The translations under genes were made by a program, and so were the position numbers. Below, one piece after another: positions 49,009 through 57,467 of a DNA stretch of 64,000 bases. This DNA is from Rhodospirillaceae bacterium (GTDB lineage: Bacteria; Pseudomonadota; Alphaproteobacteria; Rhodospirillales; Rhodospirillaceae), in the NCBI GenBank assembly GCA_019694335.1, contig JAIBCD010000004.1, positions 1 to 64,000 on the forward strand. The letters run 5' to 3'. The notes under the pieces are model-generated. The model searched no databases. It was not told where the DNA came from and was given only the letters and a program-made list of their open reading frames with translations. Within the stretch, counting starts at the first letter, position 1, and each line of letters starts with the position of its first letter.

Positions 49009-49586
49009 TGCGGTAAGTCCGCTTCGGCGGGGATGGCGTCGTCGCGACGGTCTTCTTCACGGTGCGCCATGGCCAGACGGCGCAGATCCTTCATCACCAC
49101 ATCGAGCTGCTTGAGGCGCGTTTCCAGGTCATTGCGGAATTTCTGCGGCAGGTCCGCCTGCAGGAAGCGGGTGACGATTTCACTCTGGCGCTGCAGCGTG
49201 TTCACCGCGTCCACCAGGCTGCGGGACTTGGGCGTGTGGGACTCGTGCACATGGCGGAGGTTCTTCATGAGCATGCCGACCAACGCGCGGATGAACCCGT
49301 CGGCCTTGCGCATCTTGTCCATCATCACGTCGGCGGAGACGACCATCAGCGCGGAGTCTTCCAAGGTGAAGGCGGTGGCCATCCTCGGGCTATCGTCGAC
49401 CACGGCCATCTCGCCGAACAGTTCGCCCTTGCGGATGGTGGCGAGTGGGATCTTGCGGCCCATGGCCTCGCGGTAGATGCCGACCGCGCCGGAATTGACG
49501 ATAAAGGCGGCCGTGCCTTTGTCCCCTTGCTTGAACAGGGTCTTGCCCTTTGGCCAGGTCACGTTCTGGATATCGTCGCCGGCCAT
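49005..49586 (-). CDS. Cyclic-nucleotide-binding domain protein without HTH
   Basis: Protein of 193 residues with an N-terminal cNMP-binding domain (about 10-125: TLFKQGDKGTAAFIVNSGAV, then KGELFGEMAVVDDSPRMATA, the phosphate-binding cassette) followed by a helical coiled tail (about 125-193) rather than the Crp/Fnr DNA-binding domain. It is therefore likely to signal through protein contacts. It is on the strand of korAB, 115 bases after korB. Confidence 0.83.
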   Translation of the reverse strand: MAGDDIQNVTWPKGKTLFKQGDKGTAAFIVNSGAVGIYREAMGRKIPLATIRKGELFGEMAVVDDSPRMATAFTLEDSALMVVSADVMMDKMRKADGFIRALVGMLMKNLRHVHESHTPKSRSLVDAVNTLQRQSEIVTRFLQADLPQKFRNDLETRLKQLDVVMKDLRRLAMAHREEDRRDDAIPAEADLPH

Positions 49587-49605
49587 TCAGGCCTTACTCC
49601 TCATG

Positions 49606-49664
49606 CGAAAACCCCGCCCCCATTCTTTTCGCCCCATGCCTATCGCATGTGGACGGGGTTTCGA
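49606..49664. other. Long imperfect inverted repeat after korB
   Basis: GCGAAAACCCCGCCCC near 49606 is largely complementary to GGACGGGGTTTCG ending at 49663, enclosing CATGCCTATCGCATG. It lies between korB and the cNMP-protein gene and may end korB transcription, but lacks a T-run. Confidence 0.4.
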
Positions 49665-49674
49665 CAACCGCATG

Positions 49675-49702
49675 GATCAAACTTGGGTGATCAAGCTTGG
49701 GT
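49675..49702. repeat. 14-bp tandem duplication at the korB stop codon
   Basis: GATCAAACTTGGGT (49675-49688) and GATCAAGCTTGGGT (49689-49702) differ at one base. The korB stop TAA on the minus strand occupies 49702-49704, at the edge of the second unit. Confidence 0.8.
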
Positions 49703-50724
49703 TAGGTCACCGACCAGGTGTTCCCGGCGCGCATGAGCTTATCGAGATCACCCGGGCCCTTGGCGCGCGCCTGCGCGTTCTGGGCCGCGACCTGCGCCTC
49801 ATAGGACGGCGCCGGATCGCAGTAGATCACGCCCAGGATTTCCGGGAACTGCGGCGGCCGCAGACCGGCCAGCAGACCCGCGAGCACGCGGTTCTTCTCG
49901 TCGTGCACCAGGATGTCCCCGGCGGTGACGCCGTTTTCACCGACAACCACGGCTTCGATCTTCAAGGTCTTGGGGTTGAGCCGCAGGCCCTTGTTCTTGT
50001 CCTTGCCGTACAACAGCGGCTCGCCGTGCTTGACGTGCAGCTGCATCTCGGCGGCCACGTCCTTTTCGGTGAAGTTCGAGAAAGCGCCGTCGTTGTAGAC
50101 GATGCAGTTCTGGATGATTTCCACGAAAGACGCCCCCTTATGTTCGCGGGCGCGGGAGAACAGAACCCCCAGCTCCTTGGCCTGGACGTCGATGCCGCGG
50201 GCGACGAAGCGTGCGTTGCACCCCAAGGCAAAGGTGCAGGCCTCGGCCGGGCTGTCGACGCTGCCCATGGGCGTGGACGGCGACTTCTGGCCGATACGCG
50301 ACGTGGGCGAGTACTGCCCTTTGGTCAGGCCGTAGATCTCGTTGTTGAACAGCAGGATGTTGAGGTCGATGTTGCGGCGCAGCGCATGGAACAGGTGATT
50401 GCCGCCGATCGACAGCGCATCGCCGTCGCCGGTCACCACCCACACGTCGAGTTCCGGACGCGCGAGCTTGAGGCCCGAGGCGATCGCCGGCGCGCGGCCG
50501 TGGATCGTATGGAAGCCGTAGGTCGCCATGTAATAGGGAAAGCGCGACGAGCAGCCGATGCCGGACACGAACACCGTGTTCTCGAGCTTCGCGCCCATGT
50601 CGGCCAGCGACTTGTGCATGGCTTTCAGGATGGCGTAATCGCCGCACCCCGGGCACCAGCGCACTTCCTGGTCGGACGCGAAGTCCTTGGGGGTCAGTTT
50701 GGCGGGCTCAACATTCACATTCAT
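49702..50724 (-). CDS. korB: 2-oxoglutarate:ferredoxin oxidoreductase beta subunit
   Basis: Thiamine-diphosphate subunit of the ferredoxin-dependent 2-oxoacid oxidoreductase, 340 residues. WCPGCGDYAILKAM near residue 23 includes cluster cysteines, GIGCSSRFPYYMATYGFHTI near 55, and the ThDP motif VTGDGDALSIGGNH near 97 with NNEIYGLTKGQYSPTS. The 75 bases between korA and korB contain a RIME-like repeat. Substrate 2-oxoglutarate is by family resemblance; related enzymes use other 2-oxoacids. Confidence 0.92.
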   Translation of the reverse strand: MNVNVEPAKLTPKDFASDQEVRWCPGCGDYAILKAMHKSLADMGAKLENTVFVSGIGCSSRFPYYMATYGFHTIHGRAPAIASGLKLARPELDVWVVTGDGDALSIGGNHLFHALRRNIDLNILLFNNEIYGLTKGQYSPTSRIGQKSPSTPMGSVDSPAEACTFALGCNARFVARGIDVQAKELGVLFSRAREHKGASFVEIIQNCIVYNDGAFSNFTEKDVAAEMQLHVKHGEPLLYGKDKNKGLRLNPKTLKIEAVVVGENGVTAGDILVHDEKNRVLAGLLAGLRPPQFPEILGVIYCDPAPSYEAQVAAQNAQARAKGPGDLDKLMRAGNTWSVT

Positions 50725-50738
50725 TTTGGTCTCTTTTG

Positions 50739-50793
50739 TTTGGTCGCATTTTCTGCGGAAAACCGGCTTCCACTTTTCCGGAAAATGCTCCGG
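50739..50793. repeat. RIME-like palindromic repeat, copy 3, inside the korAB operon
   Basis: TTTGGTCGCATTTTCTGCGG, AAAACCGGCTTCCAC, then TTTTCCGGAAAATGCTCCGG. GCATTTTC pairs with GAAAATGC. It fills nearly the whole gap between the korA stop (50799) and the korB start (50724). Confidence 0.8.
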
Positions 50794-50798
50794 ATTCC

Positions 50799-52652
50799 TT
50801 ATGGAGCGCCAAGCTGGCTGCGGATGGCGCTTTCCACTTCATCGATCTTGAGCGGCTGGCCGCTGACCTTGAGCAGGCCCTTGGCGTCGATCAGGTACTG
50901 GCTCTTGAGCAGGGTGAGCATCTGGCCGTTATTCATCTCGGCCACCAGCACCTTGTCGAAGTTCTTGAGCAGGTCGCCCAGGTTGCGCGGCAGCGGCCAG
51001 ATGTGGCGGATGTGGATATGCGACACATCCAGTCCTTTGGCGCGCATGTTGCTGACCGCGCGGTTGATGGGCCCGAAGGTCGAGCCCCAGCCGACCACCG
51101 CCAGCTTGCCCTTCAGCTCGCCGGCCTCGACGCCCTGTTCGGGGATGTCATTGGCGATATTGTTGATCTTGGCCGCGCGCGTGTCGGTCATCTTCTGATG
51201 GTTGGCGGCTTCGTAGGAGATGTTGCCCGAGTTGTAGTCCCTCTCGATGCCGCCGATGCGGTGCATCAGCCCCGGCGTGCCGGGCACCGCCCAAACGCGC
51301 GCGAGCGTCTTGGGGTCGCGCAGGAACGGATGGAAACCCTCGGTGTTCTTGTGGAACTCCACCGGGAACGGCTTGAAGTCCTTCATGGACGGAATCCGCC
51401 ACGGCTCGGCGGCGTTGGCGATGTAGCCGTCCGAGAGCAGCATCACCGGGGTCATGTATTTGACCGCGAGGCGCACGGCCTCGATCGCGACCTCGAAGCA
51501 GTCGCCGGGCGAGCGCGACGCCACCACCGGGATCGGCGCGTCGGCGTTGCGGCCCCAGACCGAGAGGAACAAATCCGACTGCTCGGTCTTGGTGGGCAGG
51601 CCGGTCGAGGGGCCCGCGCGCTGGGTGTTCACCACCACCAGCGGCAGTTCGGTGCCGATGCCGAGGCCAATCGCTTCGGTCTTGAGCGCGATGCCCGGGC
51701 CTGACGAGGCGGTGATTCCGAGCTTGCCGGCGTAAGACGCGCCGAGCGCCGCGCAGCAGGCCGCGATCTCGTCTTCGGCCTGGAAGGTGGTGATGCCGAA
51801 CTGCTTCAGCCGCGCGAGGATATGCAGGATCGGCGAGGACGGCGTGATCGGATAAGAAGCGAGCAGCGCTTCGAGATTGGCGAGCTGCGCGCCGGCCGCG
51901 AGGCCCCAGGCCAGCGCTTCGGCGCCCGACACCAGGCGGTAAGTACCCGGCTCGAATTTGACCGAAGGCATCTGCACCGGCGAGATGTCGCCGGAGATTT
52001 CGTGGGTCTCGCCGTAGGCGTGGCCGGCCTTCAGCGCCGCGAGGTTGGCCTGGCCGATCGGATCGTCGGCACCGAATTTGCGCGCGACATATTCGTTGGT
52101 GGAGTTGAGTTCGCGGTCGTACATCCACGACACCAGGCCGAGCACCCACAGGTTCTTGGTGCGCAGCGCTTCCTTCTGCGACACGCCGAAGGGCTTCGCG
52201 ACTTCCAGCGCCTGGGCGGAGATGTCGAGCTCCAGCACGCGGAATTCCTTGAGCGTGCCGTCGGTGCGCGGATCGACCGCGAAGCCCGCGCGCTTGATGT
52301 CCTTGTCCTTGAAGGCGCCGGAGTCGAGGATGATCAACCCGCCCTTGCGCAGGCCCTTGTAGTTGACCATGAGCGCCGCGGGATTGAGCGCCACCAGCAC
52401 ATCCGGCTGGTCGCCCGCGGTTTTTACCACGCGGCTGCCGAAGTTGATCTGAAACGCCGACACGCCGTAGGTGGTGCCGGTGGGGGCGCGGATTTCGGCG
52501 GGGAAGTCGGGGAAGGTCGCCAGCGAGTTCCCGGCGAGCGCGGTTTCCTGCGCGAACTGGCTTCCCAGCAACTGCACGCCGTCGCCGGAATCGCCGGCAA
52601 AGCGCACGACGACCGCTTCGAGTTCCGATTTGGGTACGTTTTGAACGTTCAT
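50799..52652 (-). CDS. korA: 2-oxoglutarate:ferredoxin oxidoreductase alpha subunit (gamma-alpha fusion)
   Basis: Protein of 617 residues in which the gamma domain (about 1-190: VVVRFAGDSGDGVQLLGSQF) is fused to the alpha domain (about 215-617: ALAWGLAAGAQLANLEALLA, SYPITPSSPILH, and the conserved QAEDEIAACCAALGASYAG). With KorB it oxidises 2-oxoglutarate to succinyl-CoA and reduces ferredoxin; the reaction can run backwards for CO2 fixation. ATG at 52652. Confidence 0.93.
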   Translation of the reverse strand: MNVQNVPKSELEAVVVRFAGDSGDGVQLLGSQFAQETALAGNSLATFPDFPAEIRAPTGTTYGVSAFQINFGSRVVKTAGDQPDVLVALNPAALMVNYKGLRKGGLIILDSGAFKDKDIKRAGFAVDPRTDGTLKEFRVLELDISAQALEVAKPFGVSQKEALRTKNLWVLGLVSWMYDRELNSTNEYVARKFGADDPIGQANLAALKAGHAYGETHEISGDISPVQMPSVKFEPGTYRLVSGAEALAWGLAAGAQLANLEALLASYPITPSSPILHILARLKQFGITTFQAEDEIAACCAALGASYAGKLGITASSGPGIALKTEAIGLGIGTELPLVVVNTQRAGPSTGLPTKTEQSDLFLSVWGRNADAPIPVVASRSPGDCFEVAIEAVRLAVKYMTPVMLLSDGYIANAAEPWRIPSMKDFKPFPVEFHKNTEGFHPFLRDPKTLARVWAVPGTPGLMHRIGGIERDYNSGNISYEAANHQKMTDTRAAKINNIANDIPEQGVEAGELKGKLAVVGWGSTFGPINRAVSNMRAKGLDVSHIHIRHIWPLPRNLGDLLKNFDKVLVAEMNNGQMLTLLKSQYLIDAKGLLKVSGQPLKIDEVESAIRSQLGAP

Positions 52653-52866
52653 GGACTCAGTCTCTCCCGCGTGAAATCCGCGAGCAGCGGACCACGTCAC
52701 AAAGTCCCTCTCCCAGGAGGGCAAGTTTAGGACCGCACGACGCGGTCTGCATCAAAAAAGGCGTAAAACCGGCCCTTTTTGCGCGTTCGAAAAATACCGG
52801 CGGATGAAAACACACGTGAGCGACCAAAGCCTTATGCAAAGACAACAGGGGAGGTATCCGGCGGGT

Positions 52867-54039
52867 CTAATCCAACGCGGCCTTGAACCGGACCAAGCCA
52901 TCGGCAAGATCGGCAATCAGATCGTCGGTATCCTCGAGTCCCACATGCAGGCGCACGCCAGGCATCGGTTCGGTCCAGGGCCTGGCGCTGCGCAGCGGGG
53001 TACTGGGGGCAATCAAACTCTCATAGCCGCCCCAGGAAAAACCCAGCGCGAACAGCTTCATGCCGTCGATCAGGGCGGCCATCGCCTTGGCCGAGGCCTG
53101 GTGGAACACCACCCCCATCAGGCCCGACCCGCCGGTGAAGTCGCGCTTCCATAGGGCATGGCCGGGATCGGACGGCAGCGGCGGATAGAGCACGCGCTTT
53201 ACCTGGGGCTGCTCCTGCAACCACTTCGCCACGGTCCAGGCGTTCTCCTGGTGCTGTTTGAGGCGAACCCCCAAGGTGCGCAAACCGCGGGTGGCCAAGT
53301 AGACATCGTCCGGCGATGTCGCAAAACCTAAAGCCGACGCCGCTTTATAAACATCGGCGATGGCTTCGTCGGTGCCGGTGACCGCGCCCAGCATCACGTC
53401 CGAATGACCGACAATGTATTTGGTCGCGGCCTCCACCGAGAGATGCGCGCCCAGGGCCAGTGGGCGGCAGAACAGCGGGCTGGCCCAGGTGTTGTCCACC
53501 GCCACCTTGGCGCCGCGCGCACGCGCGGCGGCGGCGATGGCGGGAATGTCCTGGACCTCGAAGGTGTGCGAACCCGGTGACTCGCAGAACACCAGGGTCG
53601 TGTTATCGCGCAGCAGGTCGGCGATGCCGCCGCCGATCAACGGGTCGAAATAGCTGGTGTCGACGCCCATGTCCTTGAGAAAGCCCTCGCAGAAGGTGCG
53701 CGTCGGTTCATAGGCGGAGTCCGAAACCAGGATATGGTCGCCGGCCTTCACGCAACCGAGGATGGCGAGGGTGCAAGCCGAGAGCCCGGACGGTGTGAGC
53801 ACGGTATCGGCGCCGCCGGCCAAGTCGGTGAGCGCTTCCTGCAGGGTCCAGTGGGTCGCGGTCCCGCGCCGGCCGTACGACAACACCTTGTCGCGCTTCT
53901 TGGTGTGCGCGTAGCTGTCGTGCATGGCGGCGACGCTGTCGAACACGATGGTCGAAGCGCGTACCACCGGGGTGTTGACCACGCCTGCGTTGCGCTTCTT
54001 GTCCACGCCCGCGCGGACGATCTTGGTGGGCTTTTTCAT
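52867..54039 (-). CDS. metC: Cystathionine beta-lyase
   Basis: PLP-dependent enzyme that cleaves cystathionine to homocysteine, 390 residues. The PLP lysine is in VEAATKYIVGHSDVMLG near residue 200, and SYGRRGTATHWTLQEALTDL with the following TPSGLSACTLAIL are typical of MetC rather than MetB. It ends KAALD. 214 bases upstream of korA on the same strand. Confidence 0.92.
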   Translation of the reverse strand: MKKPTKIVRAGVDKKRNAGVVNTPVVRASTIVFDSVAAMHDSYAHTKKRDKVLSYGRRGTATHWTLQEALTDLAGGADTVLTPSGLSACTLAILGCVKAGDHILVSDSAYEPTRTFCEGFLKDMGVDTSYFDPLIGGGIADLLRDNTTLVFCESPGSHTFEVQDIPAIAAAARARGAKVAVDNTWASPLFCRPLALGAHLSVEAATKYIVGHSDVMLGAVTGTDEAIADVYKAASALGFATSPDDVYLATRGLRTLGVRLKQHQENAWTVAKWLQEQPQVKRVLYPPLPSDPGHALWKRDFTGGSGLMGVVFHQASAKAMAALIDGMKLFALGFSWGGYESLIAPSTPLRSARPWTEPMPGVRLHVGLEDTDDLIADLADGLVRFKAALD

Positions 54040-54158
54040 GGCTCAGCTTGTGGAAAAGTGGCCAGAACCTAATCCTCCGGGCCGTTCCTGGCGAGCACGA
54101 ATCTCCCCCTTCATCAAAGGCTTGGCGGGTAGGCGGGAAAACACTCTAGGATGCGGCC

Positions 54159-55055
54159 ATGGCAAAGCGTTTTCCTATGGTCCTGGCCCTCAGTGGCGTT
54201 CTGTTCCTCGGGGTACCGGCGTTTGGCGCCGATTCCAGGCCCCTCGCCGGGCTTGCCTATAGCCCTTCGAACATACGGACCGAGGCAGAGTTCGCCACAT
54301 CCGCCCCGCCCGACAAACTGCGGGCCGATCTGGCCCCCCTGGCCGCCATTACCCCGCGCCTGCGCACCTACGCCATGAGCAACGGCCTCGATCAGGTCGT
54401 GCCGATCGCCAAGGATCTTGGCCTGAAGGTTTCGGTCGGCATCTGGCTCCAGACCGACCCTGCCATCGATGCCGCCGAGACCACCGCCGGGATCATGGCG
54501 GTGCTGCGGAATCCGACCGCCGTGGACCAGGTGTTCGTCGGCAATGAGGTGATCACCAGCAAGTATCAGAGCATCGCCGCGCTGAAGGCCCGGATCGCCG
54601 AGGTGAAGGCCGCGCTGACCGAAGCGGGATTGAAGGACATCCCGGTCAGCACCGCCGAGACCTGGAACATGTGGCTCGCGCATCCCGAACTCGCCAAGGA
54701 CGTGGATTTCATCGGCGCGCATATCTGGCCGTATTGGGACGGCGTGCCGGTGGCGGACGCCGTGCCTTATGTGCTGCGCCGCTACAAGGAACTGCAAGCC
54801 GCGTTCCCGGGAAAGAAGATCGTGATCGCCGAAACCGGTTGGCCGGCCGCCGGACCGACGAACAAAGGCGCGGTGCCGTCGCAAGAAAACCAGGAGCGCT
54901 TCGTGCGCGCTTTCACCCACGCCGCCGCGGGACTGGATTACTACCTGTGCGAAGCCTACAGCCAACCCTGGAAGGCCGCGCGCGAAGGCAGCGTGATCGG
55001 CTCCGCCTGGGGAATCATGGACGATGCTCGCAAGCCGAAATTCACGTTGCGCTAA
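54159..55055 (+). CDS. Secreted glycoside hydrolase family 17 protein
   Basis: Protein of 298 residues with a signal peptide (1-23, cleavage after AFG or FGA). The barrel has the GH17 catalytic pair: E130 in VFVGNEVITS as acid and E225 in KIVIAETGWPAAGPTNKG as nucleophile. GH17 enzymes act on beta-1,3-glucans; bacterial members also remodel beta-1,2 or beta-1,3 glucans. It stands alone without glucan genes nearby. A palindrome pair follows its stop. Confidence 0.88.
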   Translation: MAKRFPMVLALSGVLFLGVPAFGADSRPLAGLAYSPSNIRTEAEFATSAPPDKLRADLAPLAAITPRLRTYAMSNGLDQVVPIAKDLGLKVSVGIWLQTDPAIDAAETTAGIMAVLRNPTAVDQVFVGNEVITSKYQSIAALKARIAEVKAALTEAGLKDIPVSTAETWNMWLAHPELAKDVDFIGAHIWPYWDGVPVADAVPYVLRRYKELQAAFPGKKIVIAETGWPAAGPTNKGAVPSQENQERFVRAFTHAAAGLDYYLCEAYSQPWKAAREGSVIGSAWGIMDDARKPKFTLR

Positions 55056-55071
55056 GGCAGCGTGCACAACG

Positions 55072-55158
55072 AATAAATGTACCCGGTACAATTAAACATT
55101 CGCCGGCGCGTCACCGCATAGGGTCAGCGAATTAATTGTACCTGGTACAATTATTCGC
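55072..55158. repeat. Pair of GTACC/GGTAC palindromes
   Basis: CGAATAAATGTACCCGGTAC ... ACATTCGCC (55072-55105) and CGAATTAATTGTACCTGGTA ... TTATTCGCC (55128-55158) are imperfect palindromes with the same ends and core TGTACCNGGTACAATT. The second covers the stop codon of the following minus-strand gene. They could be terminators, binding sites or copies of a mobile palindrome. Confidence 0.7.
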
Positions 55159-55774
55159 CCCGCAGCGCGCGCACCGGCCGACCATCCGCATCGATCAACC
55201 CCCGCGCCTTGAGCATCTCGAGATGCTCCACAAAATGCTGGTGCGTGTTGGCCCGCTCCGGCAGCTCCAGCCAATTCTGTTCGGCGAAGGCGAGGATCGC
55301 GGGCTCGTCGTATTCCGCCTCCCACAAAATCCCGAGCAACGAAGCGAGATTCTCCTCGCGCTCCTTCACCGGAAAATCCACGCAGGCGGCGCGGTTGGCG
55401 TCGTCGATGAATCCGGTCTCGGGGCCCGCGCCGAGGCCGAAGTCCGGCAAGGCGCGGCGCTCCGCCGGCGCGACCTGCCAATGCGCGATTTCGTGAAACA
55501 CCACGCTGGTCTCCGAGCGGGTGCGGATGACATGGCCATCCCAGGAATAGGCAACGGCGGGATCTTCGTCGCGGACCGCGATGCCCATCGCTTCGGCCAG
55601 CGCGACAGCTTTGCGACGGCCAACATGCAGGTCGGCGGAGAAGCCCGGACAGAACGCGGCGGTGGCGGCGATACGCTGGAACACCCGGCGCGCGAATGGG
55701 AACGCGGCAAGGCCAGCGTCGAAAACCGCCAGCACACCCGGCATCGCTTCCGGCTTGATGGGTGTTAAGATCAT
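55151..55774 (-). CDS. EpmC/YfcM-like HExxH protein (elongation factor P hydroxylase family)
   Basis: Protein of 207 residues with a HExxH metal motif, HEIAH (residues 94-98), in VVFHEIAHWQVAPAERRALP. This and the following DFGLGAGP strongly resemble the E. coli EpmC/YfcM sequence HEISHW-IAGEARRRLVDFG, so I assign it to that family. EpmC hydroxylates a lysine of EF-P after EpmA/EpmB modification. Neither epmA, epmB nor efp is in this window, so the substrate may differ. The alternative is a zinc peptidase of unknown type. Confidence 0.65.
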   Translation of the reverse strand: MILTPIKPEAMPGVLAVFDAGLAAFPFARRVFQRIAATAAFCPGFSADLHVGRRKAVALAEAMGIAVRDEDPAVAYSWDGHVIRTRSETSVVFHEIAHWQVAPAERRALPDFGLGAGPETGFIDDANRAACVDFPVKEREENLASLLGILWEAEYDEPAILAFAEQNWLELPERANTHQHFVEHLEMLKARGLIDADGRPVRALRGE

Positions 55775-55901
55775 GGGCCCTCGTTCAATTATGGGGTCTT
55801 AATTGATCGGGGGGCGCGCCGTCCAGCCTTTGGCAGCAGGAATCCGTGCGGCCATGCGTTCTTTGTAAGAGCCTTCGGCGCCACAAACAGCCCGGTTCGC
55901 C

Positions 55902-57458
55902 ATGTCTGACACAGCTTTAGCCCGCCATCTCGCCGACCGCCTGGGGTTCGGACCCCGGCCGGGCGATCTGGATCACATCGCCAAAACAGGCCCGGACCGC
56001 TGGATCGATCAACAACTTCACCCAGCGTCCCTGGCCTTGCCCAAGGAAGTAGCGGCACACCTCGCGCAACTGCGCACCTTGAGGATGAGCCCGGAGGAGA
56101 CCTTCCTGGAATATGGTCCTCCGGCCTTGCGCGAAGCCAAGAGCCCGGAACAGCGCAAGGACATTCAAGAGCGCGCACGCATCGTTCCGGCCGAAGCCAT
56201 CGAAGCGCGCATCTTGCGCGCGGTCTACAGCCCGGCGCAGCTGGAAGAATCCCTGGTCGATTTCTGGTTCAACCATTTCAATGTGTTTGCCGCCAAAGGC
56301 CTCGACCGCGTATGGATCGGCGCCTACGAGCGCGACGCCATCCGGCCGCATGTGCTGGGGCGCTTTCGCGATCTGCTCGGCGCCACCGCCAAACATCCCG
56401 CCATGCTGTTCTATCTCGACAACTGGCAGAACACCGCACCCAACGCGCCTGGCGCGCGCGGCAACTTCAAAGGCCTCAACGAGAACTACGCGCGCGAGCT
56501 GATGGAGCTGCATACCCTCGGCGTCGACGGCGGCTATAGCCAGGACGATGTCATCACGCTGGCCAGGATCCTCACCGGCTGGGGTTTGGGCGGAGACGGC
56601 AGCCGCGCGCCGCAAGCCGCCGCGAAAGCGCGGCCGTTCGGCAAGCGCGTCGCGGTCGATCGCCGATTTCCGCCGGCGGAGCAAAAAGCGCAAGGCCGGC
56701 GCGGCGGAACGTTCGTGTTCGCCGAGAACCGCCACGACTTCTCGGATAAGACCTTGCTTGGTCACAGGATCGCCGGCCGCGGAGAAGCGGAGGGTGAACA
56801 GGCGCTGGATCTGCTCGCGCGCCATCCCGCCACCGCCAAGCGCATCTCCTATAAGCTCGCGCAATACTTCGTCGCCGACGAACCGCCGCAAGCGGTGGTC
56901 GACGCCGGGGCCGCCACCTTCGCGAAAACCGATGGCGACATCGCGGCGGTTCTGAGGACATTGTTCGCGCGCCCCGAATTCCGCGACCCGTCCGGCTTCA
57001 ACACGCGCTTCAAGACGCCGCTGCGCTATGTGGTTTCATCGCTACGCGCGAGCGGCGCAACGGTGCGCAATTTCCGCCCGGCTTTCGGCCTGCTGCAGCA
57101 GTTGGGCCAGCCGCTCTACGGCTGCATCACGCCCGACGGCTATAAGTGCACCGAGGCCGCCTGGCTCAATCCCGACGGCATGACCCGGCGCGTGACTTAC
57201 GCGCTGGCGCTGGCGGCGGGGCGTTTGCCGCTGTCCGAAAGCCCCGCCGATCAGCCGGCCGGCCCGCGGGCGGGCGCGCGACGCAACCCTGACGGCGGCG
57301 CGCTCCGCGCGCGTGGCAACGAACCGCCCGTGAATGTCGAAACGCTGATCGCGACCCTGGGCGGCATTTCCGAGAAAACCAGGGCCGTGGTCACGACCGC
57401 GCAACCGGAACTGCGCGCGGCGCTGGTGCTCGGCAGTCCCGACTTCATGCGGGGTTAG
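55902..57458 (+). CDS. DUF1800 family protein
   Basis: Protein of 518 residues of the DUF1800 family: HLADRLGFGPRPGDLDHIAK at the start, FWFNHFNVFAAKGLDR near 120, GNFKGLNENYARELMELHTL near 190, the strongly conserved core. No signal peptide is visible. The C-terminal 120 residues include a run rich in Arg and Gly. It pairs with the DUF1501 gene ten bases downstream, a widespread combination in Gram-negative bacteria whose function is not known. Confidence 0.9.
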   Translation: MSDTALARHLADRLGFGPRPGDLDHIAKTGPDRWIDQQLHPASLALPKEVAAHLAQLRTLRMSPEETFLEYGPPALREAKSPEQRKDIQERARIVPAEAIEARILRAVYSPAQLEESLVDFWFNHFNVFAAKGLDRVWIGAYERDAIRPHVLGRFRDLLGATAKHPAMLFYLDNWQNTAPNAPGARGNFKGLNENYARELMELHTLGVDGGYSQDDVITLARILTGWGLGGDGSRAPQAAAKARPFGKRVAVDRRFPPAEQKAQGRRGGTFVFAENRHDFSDKTLLGHRIAGRGEAEGEQALDLLARHPATAKRISYKLAQYFVADEPPQAVVDAGAATFAKTDGDIAAVLRTLFARPEFRDPSGFNTRFKTPLRYVVSSLRASGATVRNFRPAFGLLQQLGQPLYGCITPDGYKCTEAAWLNPDGMTRRVTYALALAAGRLPLSESPADQPAGPRAGARRNPDGGALRARGNEPPVNVETLIATLGGISEKTRAVVTTAQPELRAALVLGSPDFMRG

Positions 57459-57467
57459 GAGAAACAC

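Noticed and set aside
54040..54158. Possible SAM riboswitch before metC
   Set aside because: The 119-base gap lacks the SAM-II-like pseudoknot sequence and also has to hold the GH17 promoter.
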